DNA of 64,000 nt from Primulina eburnea (lineage: Eukaryota > Streptophyta > Magnoliopsida > Lamiales > Gesneriaceae), in the NCBI RefSeq assembly GCF_022965805.1, contig NW_027331347.1, positions 82,421-146,420 on the forward strand, in the 5' to 3' direction. Positions 58,812 to 64,000 of the stretch are shown in pieces. Under the pieces are notes generated by a model that was given only the letters and a program-made list of their open reading frames with translations, was not told the origin of the DNA and did no database searches. Position numbers and translations under genes: made by a program. Positions within the stretch are counted from its first letter, which is position 1, and each line of letters starts with the position of its first letter.

Positions 58812-59106
58812 TGCGCACATGCGCGACTTAATGCGCGAGCCATGCGCGATTTTGCCAGAAGACTCCGCGCATATGCGCGGAGTAAGACCGCGCATATGCG
58901 CGAGGTGATTAGTATCACAAGTAAGAATTCCATAGAGCTCGGCGCACATGCGCAGTGGAAGGCGTGCATGTGCGTGAGTGGTAGAAGGCACGAGACAGTA
59001 GGTCTCGCGCATATGCGCGGCTTATGTGCGCGCATATGCGCGAGTAGTCCGGTGGCCGGATAAAGCTTCCGGCGCATATGCGCGGACTTTGGGCGCGCAT
59101 ATGCGT
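58812..59106. repeat. Array of ten GCGCATATGCGC palindromes (58.8 kb LTR)
   Basis: Cores start at 58816, 58839, 58870, 58893, 58945, 58967, 59010, 59033, 59075 and 59098. Five doublets, internal steps 22-23 bp, between-doublet steps 31, 52, 43 and 42 bp. Some cores are CACATG, CATGTG or GCCATG. Confidence 0.93.
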
Positions 59107-59787
59107 GTGACATGCAGAACGAGAACAAGGACGTAAGTTTTGTTACGTTTAGATATCGTTTGGAATTATGATATTGTCAGAATTGAATACGAATCATATA
59201 TGGTGTTTCTGATATAGTAGACATCGTATAATTGAGGTCAGATTAAAGAACAGACTGTTTCTGTAATTGTTATGATTTTCGGAATCGATTTGACTGAGAT
59301 GCGACATCAGATTTGTATTATCGTTGAAATTATGAGTTATATCGATAGTGATTATGAGTTCTGGTATTATATCTGTGATGTTCGGACTGACGGGGTTATC
59401 GAGACTGTATTGTTATGCCGTTGAAACATCCGTAAATTGATATTAATCAGACTCGGTATTGGTTGAGATTGTATTGTTGTATCGTATATCGATTGACATT
59501 GATCAGATTGTATTTTGATTTGAGTATTGATCAGAACATGTTCTGAATTGAGTTATATATATTGATATTGTGTCTGTTCGGTATTGTTATTACCAGATTT
59601 AGAATGGACAGAGTTTAATTCAGGACTTCGTCTTCGTCAGAGCGAGAAGATAAAGGTATAAATTAATGTTGAGTTGGGATTGCACAAATCGAGTAAGGTT
59701 TAACTCGAGTTTCCCTAAATCACATACTTCTTATGATTATGTTCATTGCTTTGACTTGATATGCTTGTTCTATGGATGTATAGAAAG

Positions 59788-60322
59788 TAGGGGTGTACAT
59801 CGGTCGGTTCGGTTCGGTTTTCGGTTTTTTATTTCGGTTTTCGGTTTTACAAATATATAATCCGATATCCGAACCATTTTTCTTCGGTTCGGTTCGGTTT
59901 TCTACCGAAATGGTTCGGTTATTTCGATTTTGATACAATTATTTAAATTAACAATATAAAGATATTATAAAATATAATATGTTATCTTTTTAAAAGATTT
60001 CTTAGTAAAATATTTAAATATAAAGTACAAATGAATTACATAAACAATAATCAACTAAGTATTATTCAAAATAATTCTTCATTCACTAATATCATCTCAA
60101 TAAATAATATAAAATAAAAATAACATTATTAATTTAATTAAATTTCAGTTTTTTCGGTCGGTTCGGTTTTGACATTTATAATCCGAAACCGAACCAAATT
60201 AATTTCGGTTTTAACATTTATATCCGAATTATAAAATTCGAGTTTCGGTTCGGTTTAGTGCTCGGTTTTTTCGGTTTGGATTTTCGGTTTTTTCGGTTTT
60301 ATCCGAAGTTTGAACACCCCTA
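59788..60322. mobile_element. hAT-type MITE, 535 bp
   Basis: Ends TAGGGGTGT / ACACCCCTA (inner base differs) with the 8 bp duplication ATAGAAAG at 59780-59787 and 60323-60330. Rich in GGTTCGGTTTTCGG words. No coding capacity. A hAT-derived repeat style widespread in plants. Confidence 0.9.
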
Positions 60323-60344
60323 ATAGAAAGCAGGTATTAGTCAA

Positions 60345-60494
60345 GTAATCTTGTGACAGAAGTGCCTGATAGTGGCGGGATCGCCACGAGCACATTGCAG
60401 GATGCCACAAGATAGTGTAGTAATCTTGGGACAGAAGTGCCTGATAGTGGCGGGATAGCCACGGGCATATTGCACATTGTCACAAGATAGGATA
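60345..60494. repeat. Imperfect tandem duplication, 75 bp x 2
   Basis: Both units contain GACAGAAGTGCCTGATAGTG; they differ at several positions. Confidence 0.88.
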
Positions 60495-61379
60495 TTGGTG
60501 AAAATGCCAACAGTCCATGACGGTTAGGTCAGGACACCGGATATTTGGCTATATCGGGGTGGATAGAACTGGAGTCTTTTCTATTACTGGTATTCGATAT
60601 GGAAAGAGCCAAAGTCCGTGAATAAGAACATACCACCACCCTGATCGGGAGTGTAGGTGGGTGTATGTTCTTATTCCGAACGGGATCCCTAGATTAGGAC
60701 TGAGTCGAGTCGGAGTCTGAGAATCACGGAGAGTGATTCATTGCTTGATATTGAATTATGTTCCTGATGATGGTACATATTTAGAATATGATTTATTCTT
60801 GATAGTGATTCATGTTTATGATTATAATACATGTGATTAATATTTGATTCATGTCTCTGATTTTGATACATGTTAGGAATATCTGTTATATGCTTTTATA
60901 TTGTTTTTACGATTGCATGTATACATGGTTTATACTGAGAATATAATTCTCACCTGAGTTATCCGGCTGTTGTCTTGTTTGTATGTGTGCATGAAAACAG
61001 GTGGGACATGATAAGGGTCAAGAAGAGAACGAGGCTGGACTAGATAGCGTGGAGATCCGGGCTCAGAAATGGACTAGGATTCAGTACTTGATCTATAGTA
61101 ATTGAAATCTAGTTCAATAGGAATGTATTAGGTACTAGACTTGTACTTTGAATTTAATATGTAAATTAAATTGATATACATTACGATTCCGCTGTGTATT
61201 TTAAAAAAATTTATGTCCCACATTACTTAATCGTTTCATTTGATATTAAAAACGATTAAGAAATGATTAGCGTCCGGGTCCCCACAAATATTCTTAGAAC
61301 ACGAGCTATTGAAGCTCATTGGAGAATGTAGTGTTTGAAATGTCTTCAAAGGCACTAGCACACTCGATCCTTCAATGTC

Positions 61380-62072
61380 ATATTGTGAGTGAATTCGAGA
61401 GAATAGTTGGCAATAAGAACGAGTAGCATGATCCGCTGATTTACAATTTACATAGAGATATGAAGTTGGATATACATTAATAGTCATAGTCCAATAGGTC
61501 GAAAGTTAGGGAATTTCATATATCGACATGCAATTTATATTTGATAAACAATTGAAAAGATTTAATTATTTCACTGTGTATAATTAGTTTAGTATAGCTT
61601 GAGAGACGTATTAATTGTTTAGGAAATTATGTTAAAAACATGAATCACTGTCGAGATTAATTAGTTAAATTAACAAGAAGTAGGTGAACCAAGATTCTCA
61701 ACAAATTCTTTTTTCACTTGAATTTTTTTAGTTTGCTCATTTAGTTTTTTTTAATTCTCAAGTAATTTAATTATTTTAATAGTAAAAATTACTTCAAATT
61801 ATCATCTGCTAAAAAATAAATAGTTGAAAATATTATTTGTGTAATAGAGTCCTTGTGGATTGATATTCGTACTTCGGTACGTTTTACTATTACTTAACAT
61901 CATGAACTTGTGATTTATTGGAACGTAAAATATTTTATTTTTATTGGGATTTTTACTGTGCAAGTTTTGGTCGATTAAATATTTTCATAAAATTTTATTG
62001 TCATAGAATCGAAGATTGACAAAAAAATATTTTTAATAATTTTATTTTATTCTATTCACTTTTTAAACAAAA

Positions 62073-62074
<2 letters not shown>
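61380..62074. other. Remainder of the older host repeat, non-coding
   Basis: AT-rich. The phrase CCTTGTGGATTGATATTCGT near 61850 resembles a common ending in unclassified plant LTR elements. No ORF is supported. Confidence 0.4.

Positions 62075-62145
<71 letters not shown>
62075..62145. repeat. (TA)n microsatellite, 71 bp
   Basis: Uninterrupted TA repeat. An ORF reading Ile-Tyr repeats here is spurious. Confidence 0.95.
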
Positions 62146-62148
<3 letters not shown>

Positions 62149-62292
62149 GCAACAATTTAATTACAACGTTAGTGTATTTTAAAAAACGGTAAATTAAGTT
62201 TAACTCCCCAACAGTCTTTATAACTTTGTCATCAGTCATATATATATTATGCAACAATTTAATTACAACGTTAGTGTATTTCAAAAAACTTT
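62144..62292. repeat. Direct repeat of about 47 bp next to the TA tract
   Basis: ATTATGCAACAATTTAATTA and the following bases occur at 62144 and again at 62246, 102 bp apart, with nearly no change. Confidence 0.88.
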
Positions 62293-62649
62293 TAAAAAAT
62301 GTATACCAAAACACACATATATATACATTAACGATAATAATCGAATAAATATATAAAACTTTATAAATGATATTAATTAAATATATTAAAATATACTTAT
62401 TTTTTTATTTGCATGTGTAAGTTTATTTTTAATATTCAAATTCTATTGAAATCTATGAAATTTTTTATAAATGTTTATAAAAATCTGTCAAATTAAATTC
62501 ACAAGAGTCTGAAAATCTTTCACAACTATGTGAAATATACAAGAAGATGATTTCAATTTTTACAAAAAAATGAATTACAAATAAAACTCTCTACCGCACA
62601 AACATATATAATTTTTTTTTATTTCTCTTGGTATAAACATATTTTATTT

Positions 62650-63219
62650 TTGCATTTTCCTTAAATATTTTTTTTATCTCTCTTGGTATAAAGAAAACAT
62701 AGATCTTACGCAGTATATATATATTTCTTTTGTTGATGTTGATTTCTTCCTTCTTCTACCCGGGTATCATTTAGTATTTTGATCCACACAGTACATCCCC
62801 CTCACAGCTCATACATCACCAAAAGATTGAAAAAAATAAAAGAGGAGAGAGGGGAGAAACCCTTATATCGAAAACAGGTGGTTTCTCTCAAGAAAAAAAC
62901 CGGAAGAAATCCACCGAAATCCCTCTTTAATTGAATCCCACATTCCCATTCACCAAATGTGATTGTAGTTTTTGTCTTCTTGTGTTGTCCGTTCATGCAT
63001 CACGGTTAGTTGATTGTTTAACGCGAAGGGCTTTGTGGGTAGTGAGAGAGGAGAATAAATCAGAGGACTGAGGACCTGGGTTTCGTCATTTCTCTGTGTG
63101 TATGCAGATGGTTCTTGAGTGAAGGATAAAGAATCGATTTTGTTACTCCTTTTCTGTAAAGATCGTGAAGGTTCGAGTGTGGAATAGGAAGGGTTTTATT
63201 TAAGGTTTGTTTTTCTGGA
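62650..63219 (+). promoter_or_regulatory. Probable promoter and 5' leader of the CESA gene
   Basis: A TATATATATAT stretch near 62715-62726, CT-rich DNA after it, then about 400 bp without elements up to the CESA ATG. Short upstream ATGs are present in the leader. The transcription start is not determined. Confidence 0.45.
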
Positions 63220-63996
63220 ATGGATACGAAAGGGAGACTTGTGGCGGGTTCACACAACAGGAATGAGTTTGTACTCATCAATGCCGATGAGATTGGAAGG
63301 GTCAGCGTCTTATAGATTCATATTCTCTTGTTTATTCAATTTTCTCATTTTGGTTGCGTTATGCGAAGCTTTTTTGCGTGACTTTGTGTTCACACTGCTC
63401 AGTCACTCCGCATTGGCTAATTTCCAGTTTTAAGTTTGCGTGCCATTTTGGTATGAGATCTTCAAATTTACTGGTTTGTTGGAAATAATTTTTGTTTTGA
63501 TTTTCTGTATGCAATTTGGAATTTTCGCAGTTTGCTAAAGCAAAGCAATTTCAACTGCTCTGCAACATTTTTTCGTATTGTTCATATTTCTGTGTCATTC
63601 TTGATGCAGTGTGTGTGAGAAGCAATTGACTTTCTTGATTTGTTCTTTTTAACTTTTCCAGATTTCACGGTCGGTCCAAATTGTTCTCACTTGCTTTATT
63701 GCAGTTTATCCTGAATTCACTTTTGAATTTGTTGGAGTCTTAATACAGTCGCATTGTCTTGCGTCGATCTTTGTTTCTCAGCACAGAATCTCGATCTGGT
63801 GCCAATTCTTACATTAATGTTGGAAATGGCTGGACAGATTTGTGGAAGATGAGATTGAGTTTGGTGTAGATGGGGAGCCATTTGTCGCCTGTAATGAATG
63901 CACATTCTCTGTTTGCAGACCTTGTTATGAATATGAAAGACGAGAGGGTAATCAAGCTTTGTCCTCAGTGCAAAACCCGATACAAGCGAATAAAAG
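63220..63996 (+). pseudogene. CESA6-type cellulose synthase, 5' exons, possibly frameshifted; runs off the window
   Basis: Cellulose synthase catalytic subunit, a plasma-membrane enzyme polymerising UDP-glucose into cellulose. Exon 1: ATG 63220 to about 63300 encodes MDTKGRLVAGSHNRNEFVLI, the N-terminus of CESA6-group proteins. An intron of about 500 bp follows (weak donor GTCAGC). Exon 2 ends at 63996 with donor GGTAA and encodes the RING-type zinc finger ([39 protein letters not shown]). Within it two one-base insertions are apparent, near 63847 (GGAA before GATGAG) and 63957 (GCTTTGTCC where GCTTGTCC is expected). One CxxC repeat at the start of the finger seems missing, and normally fixed residues differ. 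Either a decaying copy or sequencing errors in short homopolymers. The exon 2 start was not resolved. Confidence 0.82.
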
Positions 63997-64000
63997 GTAA

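Larger units (their letters stand above)
58681..61286 (+). mobile_element. Solo LTR, 2606 bp, carrying a palindrome array and a MITE
   Basis: TG...CA ends (TGTAATGCAT, TCCCCACA) and perfect duplication AATAT (58676-58680, 61287-61291). About 2.06 kb without the MITE. Probably a gypsy-type LTR; plus orientation is suggested by a CTCACCTGAG...ACAGGTGGGAC stretch near 60950-61005. It shares no obvious sequence with the Athila-type LTR except the palindrome array. Confidence 0.85.
54812..61374 (+). mobile_element. Non-coding Sirevirus derivative with an interrupted 3' LTR
   Basis: Target duplication ATGTC at 54807-54811 and 61375-61379. The 5' LTR is 1468 bp; the 3' LTR is 1460 bp after removing the 2606 bp insertion and its duplication. 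The primer site is initiator Met. The internal part is only about 1 kb without coding sequence, but it ends in several GGGGAG tracts like the Sirevirus at 28067. Must be mobilised in trans. Confidence 0.9.
57304..61374 (+). mobile_element. 3' LTR of the Sirevirus derivative, split at 58681-61286
   Basis: The segments 57304-58680 and 61292-61374 match the 5' LTR. TATA box at 57942-57949. Confidence 0.9.

Noticed and set aside
62063..62314. ORF across the second TA tract
   Set aside because: Half of it is Ile-Tyr from the microsatellite; the rest is a duplicated non-coding stretch.

Overview
The window is plant nuclear DNA, from a eudicot judging by the families present. It is almost entirely transposable elements stacked inside one another, with one host gene entering at the right edge. 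That gene is the 5' end of a CESA6-type cellulose synthase (from 63,220), whose second exon carries apparent frameshifts. There are no bacterial-style operons, rRNA genes or CRISPR arrays. A Lamiales origin is only an impression and was not tested.

Layout. 1-2158: right part of a long gypsy-type LTR inserted into a decayed Ty1/copia element (2159 to about 4150). 4923-38785: one old Tat-lineage Ty3/gypsy element, about 10.2 kb once later insertions are removed, interrupted four times: a 1.87 kb solo LTR in its 5' LTR (4997-6865, TSD TCAAT), a 12.1 kb Athila-type element in gag on the minus strand (8266-20365, TSD CTCCT), a 2.2 kb solo LTR in the integrase zinc finger (23294-25508, TSD ACAAC), and a 7.4 kb Sirevirus-type copia element (28067-35499, TSD CCTTG) in an antisense gene of the host element. 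40189-43628: a 3.4 kb solo LTR (TSD TAAAT) carrying a small Helitron with a tRNA-like stretch. 43751-44444: a hAT-type MITE. 44986-54346: a non-coding large retrotransposon derivative (LARD) with 3.35 kb LTRs (TSD TACAC). 54812-61374: a non-coding Sirevirus derivative (TSD ATGTC), whose 3' LTR holds a 2.6 kb solo LTR (58681-61286, TSD AATAT), which itself holds a hAT MITE (59788-60322, 8 bp TSD). 62075-63219: microsatellite and CESA upstream region.

Relative ages follow from nesting and LTR comparison by eye. The Sirevirus is youngest (about 4 differences in 1155 bp). The Athila-type element is young (about 1%). The Tat element is old (LTRs roughly 10% diverged, many stops, both integrase aspartates replaced).

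The most unusual signal is an array of the short palindrome GCGCATATGCGC. It occurs as ten copies in five doublets in each LTR of the Athila-type element, again inside that element upstream of its env-like ORF, and again in an apparently unrelated solo LTR at 58.8 kb. Spacing inside doublets is 22-23 bp and between doublets mostly 31, 42-43 or 52 bp, close to whole DNA helical turns. The Sirevirus LTRs carry a different palindrome (TTCGGA-N3-TCCGAA) with 20-22 bp spacing, and the non-coding Sirevirus derivative carries a third (CAGTTCAACTG). These look like dyad arrays reached independently in U3 regions.
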